52,819 nt of DNA from Spirochaetes bacterium GWB1_27_13. Its GTDB lineage: Bacteria; Spirochaetota; GWE2-31-10; MWDO01. Position 1 is the first letter of the stretch; every line of letters begins with the position of its first letter. Below, piece by piece: positions 1 to 9,296 of this stretch. The stretch lies in assembly GCA_001829125.1 (NCBI GenBank), contig MIAN01000261.1, forward strand, positions 1-52,819, read 5' to 3'. The notes under the pieces were generated by a model, which made no database searches, had not been told where the DNA came from, and saw only the letters and a list, made by a program, of their open reading frames with translations. The translations under genes were made by a program, and so were the position numbers.

Positions 1-10
1 GGAGCTGCTT

Positions 11-40
11 AATTTTTATTTTTTGCAAAAAATAAAAATT
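11..40. repeat. 30-bp perfect AT palindrome
   Basis: Bases 11-25 are the exact reverse complement of bases 26-40, with no spacer. It lies upstream of the promoter of the first gene. It could be a cruciform-prone site or the AT-rich stem of a terminator for a gene to the left of the window; the sequence does not decide. Confidence 0.6.
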
Positions 41-72
41 GCACCCTCATTTTTTAGAAATTAATAAATATT

Positions 73-101
73 TTGACTTCTTAGTAAATATAGATTATAT
101 T
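73..101 (+). promoter_or_regulatory. predicted sigma70-type promoter of the amylase gene
   Basis: TTGACT, a 17-base spacer and TATATT place transcription start near base 108, about 20 bases before the ATG. AAGGA just upstream of the ATG is the likely ribosome binding site. Confidence 0.55.
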
Positions 102-127
102 TTTAGATTAAAATTAAGGATAAATCA

Positions 128-1525
128 ATGAAAAACAATAAAAAACTATTTATACTTTTATTTTCATTATTAAGTATTTTTATTGTTAGTTTTGGCTGTA
201 TTCCAAATTCTACCCAGATAACAACCACAACTATTTATAATAATCAAGATACTGATGTCTCATGGGATAAAAACCTATCTATGTATGAGGTGAACATAAG
301 ACAATATTCTAATGAAGGAACTTTTAATTCTTTTATAGACCACATTTCACGGCTAAAAAAAATGGGTGTTGGTATTGTTTGGTTTATGCCAATTCATCCA
401 ATTGGAGTAGTTAATCGCAAAGGTACTCTTGGTAGCTATTATGCTATAAAAGATTATTATGGAATAAACCCAGAATTTGGAAATATCGATGATTTTAAGA
501 ATACTGTAAAAATTCTACATAGTAATGGAATGAAAGTAATTATAGATTGGGTAGCAAATCATACATCTCCTGACAATAATTTAACAAAAGATCATCCTGA
601 ATGGTATGTTAAAAACACTGATGGAAATTTTATTCCTCCAAATGGAACTGATTGGACTGATGTCATACAATTTGATTTTAGTAAAAAAGAATTAAGAGAA
701 TATATGATAAATGTAATGAAATATTGGATTACAGAAGCAGATATTGATGGTTTTAGATGCGATGCAGTAGATTGGGTCGGATTGGATTTTTGGAAAGAAT
801 GTATTCCACAATTAAATAAAATAAAACCAGTGATTATGCTTGCAGAATCTCAAAATCCAGATTTTTATGCGGCTGGTTTTAGGATAACTTATGGTTGGGA
901 TTTATTAAATAAAATGAAAAATATTGCCAATGGAACAGCTGACTTAAACATTATTGAAACTTATATAAACTCAGAACTCACGAATATTCAAAAAAATAAT
1001 TATAGGCTACTTTTTACTTCAAATCATGATCAAAATTCTTGGAGTGGGACAGTTTATGAGTTATTTGGTAATTATTGCGAACCCTTTGCTGTTTTAACTT
1101 ATGCTTTGGATGGAATTCCTTTGATTTATAGTGGACAAGAGGCAGGATTAAATAAAAGATTGCAATTTTTTGAAAAAGACCCCATCAATTGGACAACTGA
1201 TAAATTTGAAAATATTTATACACGATTAAATCAATTAAAGTTAAATAACGAGGCTATGTGGAATAGAAATTATGATTCTCAATTAAAAAGAGTAAAAACA
1301 GATAATAATAACTCTATATTTATTATTTCAAGAGAAAACAATAATAATACAGTTATTTTTGTTTTTAATTTCTCAAATACTATAAGTAAATTTACTATTA
1401 CAGAATCAGAGTATAATGGAAATTATAAGGATTTATTTTCTGAAACAAATGTATCTTTTTCGCAAGAACAAATTCAATCACTAAATCCTTATGAATACAA
1501 AGTATTGATACGAATATCGAATTAA
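128..1525 (+). CDS. GH13 alpha-amylase family lipoprotein
   Basis: Glycoside hydrolase family 13 enzyme acting on alpha-glucans outside the cytoplasm. Residues 1-23 are a lipoprotein signal peptide ending in SFGC, so Cys24 is the likely lipidated residue; the lipobox is relaxed, as is common in spirochaetes. All four GH13 signature regions are visible: region I with IDWVANH (Asp140-His145), region II GFRCD with the nucleophile Asp212, region III LAES with acid/base Glu240, and region IV SNHD with Asp301. A short beta-rich C-terminal domain follows, giving 465 aa, compact for the family. It has its own promoter and is not obviously linked to the defence genes downstream. Exact substrate (starch, maltodextrin, trehalose-type) cannot be read from the sequence. 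Confidence in the fold and catalytic class is high. Confidence 0.93.
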   Translation: MKNNKKLFILLFSLLSIFIVSFGCIPNSTQITTTTIYNNQDTDVSWDKNLSMYEVNIRQYSNEGTFNSFIDHISRLKKMGVGIVWFMPIHPIGVVNRKGTLGSYYAIKDYYGINPEFGNIDDFKNTVKILHSNGMKVIIDWVANHTSPDNNLTKDHPEWYVKNTDGNFIPPNGTDWTDVIQFDFSKKELREYMINVMKYWITEADIDGFRCDAVDWVGLDFWKECIPQLNKIKPVIMLAESQNPDFYAAGFRITYGWDLLNKMKNIANGTADLNIIETYINSELTNIQKNNYRLLFTSNHDQNSWSGTVYELFGNYCEPFAVLTYALDGIPLIYSGQEAGLNKRLQFFEKDPINWTTDKFENIYTRLNQLKLNNEAMWNRNYDSQLKRVKTDNNNSIFIISRENNNNTVIFVFNFSNTISKFTITESEYNGNYKDLFSETNVSFSQEQIQSLNPYEYKVLIRISN

Positions 1526-1538
1526 CATTTTAATTTGA

Positions 1539-1675
1539 AGAGTTACAGATATTGCTATTTCTAAAACAAAGTTTGTTTTAAAAATGAAAGATGGTTTATT
1601 ACAATTTGGGAAGATACGATTGATTTAATCGACGATGTAAAACTAAATATTAATAAACTTTTAGAAAACAAATAA
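1539..1675 (+). pseudogene. decayed coding remnant, frameshifted
   Basis: Between the amylase and the TerB gene lie two short open stretches in different frames that read like one interrupted protein tail: one contains ISKTKFVLKMKDGLLQF, and the other continues with WEDTIDLIDDVKLNINKLLENK-like sequence ending at a TAA at 1673-1675. The frame changes around 1600-1610 and there is no convincing start codon or ribosome binding site. I do not recognise the family. It may be the remains of a gene displaced when the downstream defence cassette arrived, or chance open frame in AT-rich DNA. Confidence 0.35.
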
Positions 1676-1697
1676 TATTAAGGAAATTTATCTATAA

Positions 1698-3797
1698 ATG
1701 AATAAATTACAAAATTCAAATAATTACTGGATTCCTTATGGTAAAGAAGTTGTTATTAGACATCATAAAATATCTTTGGGATTAATCTATGTTGGTACTG
1801 ACTTAAAATCTATTAATAATAATTTAATTGAACCAGCGTTAATAAATCCAAAATTAGTTACCAATTATATTGATATAGAAAAAATTAGAAATAGTTATGC
1901 AAGTTGGGATTCTTATAATAATATAAGACCTGCTGCAAGAAAAATCTATATTGAATGGCTATCTTCAAATCGTGATGATTCAAAAGCACCTATTGGCTGT
2001 CTATTTTTATACTTTTATGGATTGGAAAGAAGATTATTACATGATATAAAAGATGCAGAAAATTGTGATATGAAAGAAGTTAAAATAATTATAAAAGAAG
2101 TAGAACGATTACTAAAAGTATATAGTACAAATAGAATATTTAGAGAAAAAGTTATAGATTTTTTAAATATAGTAAAAATAAAATTTGAATTATATAAACA
2201 TCAAGAAAACACCTCACTAGATGTTAATTCCATTGAGTTTAAATATAAATTATCTAAAATGATAGAAAATAAATTACCAATTGATAATAACATAGCAATA
2301 AAATTAGGTAAAAAATTTACAGAAAATCATTTTTATACAGATTTTACTTTTGAAAAAAAAGAATTTAAATTATTATTTGAATTAAGATTTAATAAAGCAT
2401 TCAAGAGCGGATTTATTCTAAAATGCAGAAATTCTTGTTTAGATTTGATTTATAAACCTGCAAGTTCTTCATTTTCAGATTATATAAACTTTATTATTCC
2501 TGATTTTTATGATGTTAATTTAGATAATAGCAATATTTATGAGATAATAAAAATTTTTGATGATTGTTTTAATGACATAAGACAATTTTCAAATTATAAT
2601 CCAACAATTTATTATTCACCTAGCTATCTAAATAATAATGTAAACTATGATATTGCAAAATATTCTTTATTACCAAAAGAAATTATTAGATTAGTTTCTA
2701 TTCCTTCTTTAAAATCTATAATTGATTGGCTTGATACATATATTACAGAAAATTACAAAATAATAAACTTTAATGAGATTTTGGATGTGTTATTACTAAA
2801 TAATGGTAAAAGTCTAAATCAACAGAATATTTCCTATATAACTACCCTATTATCCAAACTTGATTATGGGTTTGAGCCAGATGTTCGATTTAGTAGCAAT
2901 AAAGTTGATTATAATACAGAGATTGTTTTATTTAAGTTGATGGATGATTCGCCTAATGCTCCAACACAGGAATATATTGCTACAACATTGATTTTACATC
3001 TTGCTGTTTTAGTTGGTATTGCCGACGGGCAATATGTAGAAGCTGAACACAATACAATATTGAGTCATCTGGAGTCTATATTTGGCTTGAGTACTCAGGA
3101 AAAACAAAGACTTGAAATGTTTGTTAGATGGCTTTCTATATCTGATTTAAAATTAAATGGAATAAAAAAAAGGTTAGAATCCTTAAATCAAGAGCAAAAA
3201 ATGAGTATTTCAAAGTTTTTGGTTTCAGTTGCTTGTGCTGATGGGATTATTCATCCAAAAGAGGTTGAAGTTCTCAAAAAGATATATAAATTATTAGAAT
3301 TAGACCCAGAAAGTATTTATTCTAATATTCATAATAATCAAACGATTATAAATAATGAACCAAAGACTATAATTGCTGGAGAAACTTCACTAAATTACAA
3401 AATACCTAAAAAAACTGATAAAATCGATGAAAATACTTTAAATCAGCATATTATTAATAGTAAAATAAAAGAATCTTTAGAAGTTCGAGCAATTCTTTCT
3501 CAAATATTTGTAGAAACAGATACTGAGCCAGTTAAAGTTAAACAAATACAGAAAAATAGATTTAACATGGAAGGGCTTGATAATGACCATAGTTTATTAT
3601 TAGAAAAAATAATTTGTAAAGAAGTTTGGGAACATTCTGAATTTGAAAGTGTTTGTAAAGAAATTGGTTTAATGCCAGATGGTGCGATTGAGTCTATAAA
3701 TGAGATATTTTACAACAAATACGATGAAAATTTGATTGAAAATGATGATAATATTCAAATAAATAAAGAAATATTGAAGGAGTTAGTAAATGAGTGA
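1698..3797 (+). CDS. sngA: TerB-domain protein, Shango component SngA
   Basis: First gene of a three-gene set matching the Shango anti-phage system (TerB-domain protein, ATPase, helicase). The N-terminal third has the TerB_N pattern (WIPYGKEVVIRHHKISLG near residue 11, then GLIYVG and a YIEWLSSNRDD segment). A TerB-like helical domain spans about residues 425-545, with two acidic motifs ADGQYVEAEH and ADGIIHPKEVE that in TerB proteins form a metal-binding pair. The last 100 residues look like TerB_C. The ATG is the first possible start: an in-frame TAA directly precedes it. AAGGA sits about 13 bases upstream, a long spacing. The stop overlaps the next gene by 8 bases. The 5' half is extremely AT-rich (hand count of line 2221: 10 of 60 bases G+C), unlike the following ATPase gene. 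Its molecular role is not established. Confidence 0.85.
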   Translation: MNKLQNSNNYWIPYGKEVVIRHHKISLGLIYVGTDLKSINNNLIEPALINPKLVTNYIDIEKIRNSYASWDSYNNIRPAARKIYIEWLSSNRDDSKAPIGCLFLYFYGLERRLLHDIKDAENCDMKEVKIIIKEVERLLKVYSTNRIFREKVIDFLNIVKIKFELYKHQENTSLDVNSIEFKYKLSKMIENKLPIDNNIAIKLGKKFTENHFYTDFTFEKKEFKLLFELRFNKAFKSGFILKCRNSCLDLIYKPASSSFSDYINFIIPDFYDVNLDNSNIYEIIKIFDDCFNDIRQFSNYNPTIYYSPSYLNNNVNYDIAKYSLLPKEIIRLVSIPSLKSIIDWLDTYITENYKIINFNEILDVLLLNNGKSLNQQNISYITTLLSKLDYGFEPDVRFSSNKVDYNTEIVLFKLMDDSPNAPTQEYIATTLILHLAVLVGIADGQYVEAEHNTILSHLESIFGLSTQEKQRLEMFVRWLSISDLKLNGIKKRLESLNQEQKMSISKFLVSVACADGIIHPKEVEVLKKIYKLLELDPESIYSNIHNNQTIINNEPKTIIAGETSLNYKIPKKTDKIDENTLNQHIINSKIKESLEVRAILSQIFVETDTEPVKVKQIQKNRFNMEGLDNDHSLLLEKIICKEVWEHSEFESVCKEIGLMPDGAIESINEIFYNKYDENLIENDDNIQINKEILKELVNE

Positions 3798-5097
3798 AAT
3801 AACTATAAAATCTAAAGAAAAAGATGCTATAATCCAATCATTGATGGCAGGTGTTGTTCCACGAATTGGCTTACACCACATACAAGTTGGTCGCAAAAAA
3901 GAAATCGAAGCTTTACTAAAAAATATTGAAATAATAGCGAGTGGTGGCTCTACAATAAAATTTGTAATTGGCGAATACGGGGCAGGAAAAACTTTTTTTC
4001 TTAACCTAATTCGTACAATTGCATTAGAAAAAGGCTTGGTAACAGTGAACGCTGATTTGACACCAGATAGAAGGTTACATGCAACTGCTGGACAAGCAAG
4101 AAGTCTTTATGCTGAATTAATGCGAAGTCTTTCTACTCGTACAAAATGGGATGGAGGCGGACTTTCGGGAATTGTCGAAAAATTTATTAGTATTGCATTA
4201 AAAGAAGCAAAAGAACAAGGCAAAAATATCGAGGTTGTAATACATGCTAAATTAGAAATACTTTCAGAGATGGTTAATGGTTATGATTTTGCAAGTGTAA
4301 TTGCTTCATACTGGAAAGGTTACGACTCTGGGAATGAGCAGTTAAAATCTGATGCAATTAGATGGCTTAGGGCTGAGTTTTCGACTAAAACTGATGCGAA
4401 GAATGCTTTGGGGGTTAGGACTATAATAGATGACCTTAATTTTTACGATCAGTTAAAACTTATGTCTAAATTTGTAAGACTTGCAGGTTACAATGGAATA
4501 TTGATTGGTCTTGACGAAATGGTTAATCTTTACAAACTCACAAACACACAAGCAAGAAACGCTAATTACGAACAAATTTTACGAATTATTAATGACTGTT
4601 TGCAAGGAAACGGCGAGGGGCTTGGTTTTATTATGTGTGGAACTCCAGAGTTTTTGATGGACACAAGAAGGGGGCTTTATAGTTATCAAGCATTGCAATC
4701 AAGGCTTTCTGAAAATAAATTTGCTAATGACACAGGACTTATTGATTATAATGGACCAATTTTAAGACTTTCAAAACTTACAAAAGAAGATTTATATGTA
4801 CTTCTTCATCATATTAGGAATGTTTTTGCTTTAGGTGATGAAACCAAATATTTAGTGCCAGAAGAAGCATTCCACCATTTTATGGATTATTGTTTCAAAA
4901 AAATTGGAGATGCTTATTTTCAGACTACTCGTAATGTTGCTAAAGCATTTACTGACTTTTTGTCATTAGTCGAACAAAATCCACAAGTTTCATGGAAAGA
5001 AATACTTGGCAATATCTCAATCGAAAAAGATAATGCACCTGAAAATAAAGATATTGTAGATAATGAGGATGAAGAACTTGCACAATTCAAACTCTAA
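3790..5097 (+). CDS. sngB: P-loop ATPase (BrxD/DUF2791-like), Shango SngB
   Basis: A 435-aa ATPase of the DUF2791 / BREX BrxD-like type. Walker A is GEYGAGKT (residues 61-68) and Walker B is LIGLDE (238-243); the segment after Walker A, NADLTPDRRLH, is typical of this family. The start is well supported: AAGGAG lies seven bases before the ATG, and the gene begins inside the last codons of sngA, implying translational coupling. It is probably the energy-coupling subunit that works with the helicase on DNA. The gene is visibly richer in G+C than its upstream partner (22 of 60 bases in the line at 4141), suggesting mosaic ancestry or different selection. The C-terminal acidic tail overlaps the start of the helicase gene. 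Confidence 0.87.
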   Translation: MSEITIKSKEKDAIIQSLMAGVVPRIGLHHIQVGRKKEIEALLKNIEIIASGGSTIKFVIGEYGAGKTFFLNLIRTIALEKGLVTVNADLTPDRRLHATAGQARSLYAELMRSLSTRTKWDGGGLSGIVEKFISIALKEAKEQGKNIEVVIHAKLEILSEMVNGYDFASVIASYWKGYDSGNEQLKSDAIRWLRAEFSTKTDAKNALGVRTIIDDLNFYDQLKLMSKFVRLAGYNGILIGLDEMVNLYKLTNTQARNANYEQILRIINDCLQGNGEGLGFIMCGTPEFLMDTRRGLYSYQALQSRLSENKFANDTGLIDYNGPILRLSKLTKEDLYVLLHHIRNVFALGDETKYLVPEEAFHHFMDYCFKKIGDAYFQTTRNVAKAFTDFLSLVEQNPQVSWKEILGNISIEKDNAPENKDIVDNEDEELAQFKL

Positions 5098-7291
5098 TAA
5101 TTCACAGGCATTTTTATTACTCCATGAAAAAGTACAAAATTGGATATATCGAGAAAAATGGGATGATCTGAGGGACATACAAGAAAAATCTGTAACTCCA
5201 ATTTTGTCACAAACGACAGACATTTTAATTGGCTCTCCAACATCAAGTGGTAAAACTGAGGCTGCTTTTTTACCAATATTCTCTAAAATTACCGATTGTA
5301 ACGATGTTAGTATAAAAGCGTTGTGTATAAGCCCTTTAAAAGCATTGATTAACGATCAGTATGAAAGACTCTCGACAATAGGTGAAGCAACAGGAGTAAA
5401 AATAACCAGATGGCATGGCGATGTTAATAGAAATCACAAACAATCTCTGATTAATTCACCAAAAGGAATACTTTTGATTACCCCAGAGTCGCTTGAGGCA
5501 ATTTTTGTAATACACGGAACAAAATTAGCCGATATTTTTGGTAAGTTAGAATACATTATAATCGATGAACTCCATTTTTTTATAGGAACAGAACGAGGTA
5601 AGCAAGTCCAGTCTCTAATTTGTAGATTAGAGTTTCTTTTAAATAAAACTATTCCACGAATTGGCTTGAGTGCAACTTTAGGTGATATGGCTCTTGCAGT
5701 AAAATTTCTTAGGAATAACTGTGATTTTCCATGCCAAATAATAACTTCTGAGATAATAAAACAAGATGTACAATTATTGATAAAAGGATACGAAATTAAA
5801 AAAATTGATGTTGCAAATGTTAGTGAAAATGAATCTAATTTTGATATTATAGATATTTGTAAAAACCTATTTAAAACTTTAAGAGGTAGCAATAATTTAA
5901 TATTCACTAATTCACGTCGAATTACAGAAAAAATTGCTGATATGCTTACAAAATTATCAGAATATAATAATATTCCAAATGAATTTTTTCCACATCATGG
6001 TAGTCTTGCTAAACAAATTAGAGAAGAAGTTGAATTTAACTTAAAGAATAATAATTTACCACAAAATGTTATATGCACAAGTACCCTTGAACTTGGTATA
6101 GATATAGGTAGCGTAAAATCCGTTGCTCAAATAGATTGCCCTCATTCTGTTGCTAGTATGAAACAAAGACTTGGTAGGTCTGGTAGAAGAGGAGAACCAG
6201 CAATATTAAGAATGTATATTACCGAACACGAAATATCTAATAACTCAGAAATTATATCTAAATTGAGAATAAATATAGTCCAATCAATTGCTTTGGTTAA
6301 TTTACTTATAAAAAAATGGATTGAGCCTCCAATAATACATAATTTACATCTATCTACATTTGTACAACAGATTATGTCTGTAATAGCCCAGTATGGAGGA
6401 TGTCAAGCTACAAAGTTATGGCAAATTTTATGCGTAAAAGGTGCTTTTAAAAGTGATGATATAACAATGGATGTTTTTAAAAAATTGCTAAAATCTCTTG
6501 GTGAAAAAGATATTATCAAACAAATGGATAATGGTGAACTGATTCATGGTTTGGCAGGTGAAAAAATAGTAAATAACTATAATTTCTACATAGTATTCAA
6601 TACTCCAGAAGAATATAAGTTAGTATCAGAAAATAAGACTTTGGGTACAATACCTATTAGAATACCACTAAAAGAAGATGATTACCTTATATTCTCAGGT
6701 AAAAGGTGGATTATTTCTAAAATTGATAATGAAAAACGAATTATTTATTTAAAACCATCTTATGGTGGTAAAGCTCCAGATTTTACAGGTGACAAATCAG
6801 GGCTTGTTCATGATGAGATAAGAAAAGAAATGTTTAGGGTTTATAATTCTTTTGACACTCCAATTTTTTTGGATCCAAAAGCAAAAAAACTATTGGATGA
6901 AGGACGAGCATATTTTAATAACTATAATTTGAAGAATAATTTTGTTATCCAAGACGGATTAGCCTCATTAATTTTTTTGTGGACTGGAGATATTAAACTT
7001 AATACCCTTTATCTAATCTTGTCAAAACAAGGATTAAAAGCGTCGATAGAAGATGGGGCAATATTGGTTGAAAGCATTGATAAAGATCTTCTAAAAAAAA
7101 TATTGATAGAAATTATAAATGATAAAACAATTACCCCACAATCTCTTGTAGAATATGTAAAAAATAAAAATAATGAGAAATACGATGAATTATTATCTGA
7201 AGAATTATTAATACTTGATTATTCAATAAAAAATATAGATATTGAAGGATTGAGAGAAGAATTAAAAATAAAATTTTTAATTTGTGAATAA
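5063..7291 (+). CDS. sngC: Lhr-like DEAD/DEAH helicase, Shango SngC
   Basis: Superfamily 2 helicase of the Lhr/BrxHI type, the third member of the Shango-like set. A Q-motif-like IQEKSV precedes Walker A SPTSSGKT (58-65); DELH is at 168-171; motif III is SAT near 202; LGIDIG and the motif VI segment QRLGRSGRRG (368-377) complete the two RecA lobes. The remaining ~350 residues would be the winged-helix and accessory part of Lhr-type enzymes, with divergent sequence. The reading frame overlaps sngB by 35 bases; no strong ribosome binding site precedes either ATG (5063 or 5069), so reinitiation after sngB is likely. It should be an ATP-dependent DNA or RNA translocase. All core motifs look intact. 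Confidence 0.88.
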   Translation: MRMKNLHNSNSNNSQAFLLLHEKVQNWIYREKWDDLRDIQEKSVTPILSQTTDILIGSPTSSGKTEAAFLPIFSKITDCNDVSIKALCISPLKALINDQYERLSTIGEATGVKITRWHGDVNRNHKQSLINSPKGILLITPESLEAIFVIHGTKLADIFGKLEYIIIDELHFFIGTERGKQVQSLICRLEFLLNKTIPRIGLSATLGDMALAVKFLRNNCDFPCQIITSEIIKQDVQLLIKGYEIKKIDVANVSENESNFDIIDICKNLFKTLRGSNNLIFTNSRRITEKIADMLTKLSEYNNIPNEFFPHHGSLAKQIREEVEFNLKNNNLPQNVICTSTLELGIDIGSVKSVAQIDCPHSVASMKQRLGRSGRRGEPAILRMYITEHEISNNSEIISKLRINIVQSIALVNLLIKKWIEPPIIHNLHLSTFVQQIMSVIAQYGGCQATKLWQILCVKGAFKSDDITMDVFKKLLKSLGEKDIIKQMDNGELIHGLAGEKIVNNYNFYIVFNTPEEYKLVSENKTLGTIPIRIPLKEDDYLIFSGKRWIISKIDNEKRIIYLKPSYGGKAPDFTGDKSGLVHDEIRKEMFRVYNSFDTPIFLDPKAKKLLDEGRAYFNNYNLKNNFVIQDGLASLIFLWTGDIKLNTLYLILSKQGLKASIEDGAILVESIDKDLLKKILIEIINDKTITPQSLVEYVKNKNNEKYDELLSEELLILDYSIKNIDIEGLREELKIKFLICE

Positions 7292-7354
7292 AATAATAGA
7301 TAAACATCATTAAGAAACATATTGTTATATAAAAATTCTTTAAAGAAGGTGAAT

Positions 7355-8281
7355 ATGATAGAAATAGACTTTCAAAAATATCTTTTGTCAAAAAAAAATC
7401 TTGATAAAAGAAGTATAAATAAAGATGTTTTCAAATCTTTTTTGAGAAAATTACTCGCTTTAGGTAAAAATAATACGAAAATTATCGATGTTGGTTGTGG
7501 AACATGCTCTTTAGTTGAATTTATATTACAATCAGACATAATAGAAAAAATAAATTTTTGTTGTATGGATACTGACTTAATAAATTTAAAACTTGGAAAA
7601 AAAAATATCTATAATTTTGCAAAAAAAAATTCGTTTAATATTTATAAATCCAAAGATTTTTTTAAAATAAGAAAAGGAGATATTGATTGTGATATATTTT
7701 TTTTAAATTCTGATATTTTTTCGCAAGAATTAATAGATAATTTTTATAATAGAGATGTTGATTGCATCATAGCCAACGCTTTTATTGACATTGTTCCTAT
7801 TGAAGATGCAATTACTGTATTCAAAAAACTCTTAACTATAAATGGCTTCGTTTATCTAACTATAAATTATGATGGAATTACTACCCTACGCCCTTCTTTT
7901 AATGATTTTAATTTTGAAAAACTTCTTTTGAAAGAATACAATAAAACTATGGACGAAAGAAAATTAAACGGAAAATTAACTGGTGGTTCAAACACTGGTA
8001 GTAAAATATACGATGCTTTTTTACAAAATGGCTTTAAAATAATAAATTTTGGTAGTTCTAACTGGAATGTTTTCCCTGAAAATAAAAAATATAAAAAAAA
8101 TGAGAAATTCTTTCTAAAAACAATGATTGGTTTTATCTATAATGAAGGATTAAATAGAAAAAATATAGACAAAAACAAACTCAATGTATGGTATCAAGAC
8201 AGGTTAGAAAAAATTAATAATGAAGAATTATCATTAATAGTACAAAACACAGATATATTAGCACAAATTAAACGAAATTAA
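7355..8281 (+). CDS. class I SAM-dependent methyltransferase
   Basis: The ORF track starts at a TTG (7322), but the ATG at 7355 has AAGAAGGTG at proper spacing and is preferred, giving 308 aa. Motif I, IIDVGCGT, is at about residues 43-50. An acidic residue follows in CCMDTD, the motif II position, and a IANAFIDIVP segment fits the motif IV/substrate region. This is the Rossmann-fold of a small-molecule or lipid methyltransferase; there is no DNA-methyltransferase NPPY-type motif, so it is probably not a modification enzyme for the upstream defence genes. It lies about 60 bases after the helicase stop, and whether it is co-transcribed is unknown. Substrate unknown. Confidence 0.72.
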   Translation: MIEIDFQKYLLSKKNLDKRSINKDVFKSFLRKLLALGKNNTKIIDVGCGTCSLVEFILQSDIIEKINFCCMDTDLINLKLGKKNIYNFAKKNSFNIYKSKDFFKIRKGDIDCDIFFLNSDIFSQELIDNFYNRDVDCIIANAFIDIVPIEDAITVFKKLLTINGFVYLTINYDGITTLRPSFNDFNFEKLLLKEYNKTMDERKLNGKLTGGSNTGSKIYDAFLQNGFKIINFGSSNWNVFPENKKYKKNEKFFLKTMIGFIYNEGLNRKNIDKNKLNVWYQDRLEKINNEELSLIVQNTDILAQIKRN

Positions 8282-8330
8282 TATATATTTTAGATAATAA
8301 TAAACATTTTTATTTAAATCAATGTAATAC

Positions 8331-8368
8331 GTGTCAATCTCCTAAAATCTGTGCTAATCCGTGTTATA
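8331..8368 (+). repeat. interspersed repeat copy 1 (CTAATCCGTGTTATA family)
   Basis: The stretch from GTGTCAATCT to CTAATCCGTGTTATA matches copies at 13093, 14915, 15028, 24152, 24221, 26323 and 43396. Its TTATA end touches the AGGAAGG ribosome binding site of the acyltransferase gene. Confidence 0.7.
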
Positions 8369-8378
8369 GGAAGGTATT

Positions 8379-9242
8379 GTGAACAAAATAAAATCAAAAA
8401 TTAAACTCTTTAATTCAATCTTAATAGATATAAATGATATGATTGGTTTCAAATCAAAACTATCTAAATTATTTGGATTTTTTTTATTTTTAATACCAAG
8501 CTTAATTTTTTACAAAAGAATATTAAAATTTGATAAACTTATTCTCAAAAATGATATATCTTACGCATCTAAATGGCTTTTAAAAAAATACTATAAAGGT
8601 GTAGAAATTAAATCTATCGAAAACATTCCAGACAAATCTCCACTACTGATAGTTTGTAATCATCCTGGACTTGGGGATGCTACATCGGTTTTATCTGTAA
8701 TTAAAAGAAACGATCTAAAAATTGTAGTCTTAGACAAACAAATGTACAAAAGCCTTGAAGGAATAAAAGATAAAATAATAGTAATCCCAGAAGATGAAAA
8801 ACAAAAATTAAAATCAATTTTACTTATAGTAAAACATTTAAAAGAAGGCAAAAGCATTTTACTTTTTGCTGCTGGAAAAATTGAAAAAGACCCATTTTTT
8901 GAAAAACATTCAATCCTAAAAGAATGGGCAAATACAATTGGTTATCTAACAATAAAATTAAATAAACTAAATATAAATTTTAACATTCTCCCAATCTTAA
9001 TCGAAAATGTTTTATGCAAAAAATCTTTAGACCATAAATTAGTTTTACTTAAAAAAAACAAAGAAGAACAAGAAAAAAGTGCTGCACTGCACATTTTTCT
9101 GACAAGTTCTACAAAGGATCAATATATTAAACTTTATTTTGGTAACTTGCTTAATAGTAACACCTTAAATAAGTTCCAAAATTCTCAAGAAATTACAAAT
9201 TATGTTAGAGAAAAAATTATTGGATTACATAAAAATTTGTAA
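8379..9242 (+). CDS. PlsC-like 1-acylglycerol-phosphate acyltransferase
   Basis: Membrane-associated acyltransferase of the PlsC/LPLAT family, which transfers a fatty acyl chain to a lysophospholipid or related alcohol. The catalytic HX4D motif is NHPGLGD (His95, Asp100), and LLFAAGKIEKDP near residue 165 occupies the place of the usual FPEGTRS block but lacks the canonical Glu-Gly-Thr, so substrate specificity may differ from PlsC proper. A hydrophobic stretch at about residues 31-46 could anchor it to the membrane. The start is GTG with AGGAAGG four bases upstream. The interspersed repeat directly precedes the binding site. Length 287 aa is normal for the family. Confidence 0.8.
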   Translation: MNKIKSKIKLFNSILIDINDMIGFKSKLSKLFGFFLFLIPSLIFYKRILKFDKLILKNDISYASKWLLKKYYKGVEIKSIENIPDKSPLLIVCNHPGLGDATSVLSVIKRNDLKIVVLDKQMYKSLEGIKDKIIVIPEDEKQKLKSILLIVKHLKEGKSILLFAAGKIEKDPFFEKHSILKEWANTIGYLTIKLNKLNINFNILPILIENVLCKKSLDHKLVLLKKNKEEQEKSAALHIFLTSSTKDQYIKLYFGNLLNSNTLNKFQNSQEITNYVREKIIGLHKNL

Positions 9243-9249
9243 TACTCTG

Positions 9250-9277
9250 TTGACTTTTTTAATTTATAGTTTATAAT
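9250..9277 (+). promoter_or_regulatory. strong predicted promoter of the DUF362 gene
   Basis: TTGACT, a 16-base spacer and a consensus TATAAT lie 20 bases before the DUF362 ATG. CAGGAGA at 9285-9291 is the ribosome binding site. Confidence 0.65.
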
Positions 9278-9296
9278 TTATCATCAGGAGAAAGCT

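Noticed and set aside
7355-8281. Methyltransferase as the modification partner of the helicase system
   Set aside because: It lacks DNA-methyltransferase motifs and lies outside the overlapping gene set.
8361-8368. TTATA end of the interspersed repeat as a -10 element
   Set aside because: Transcription would start inside the Shine-Dalgarno sequence, removing it; spacing does not fit a promoter.
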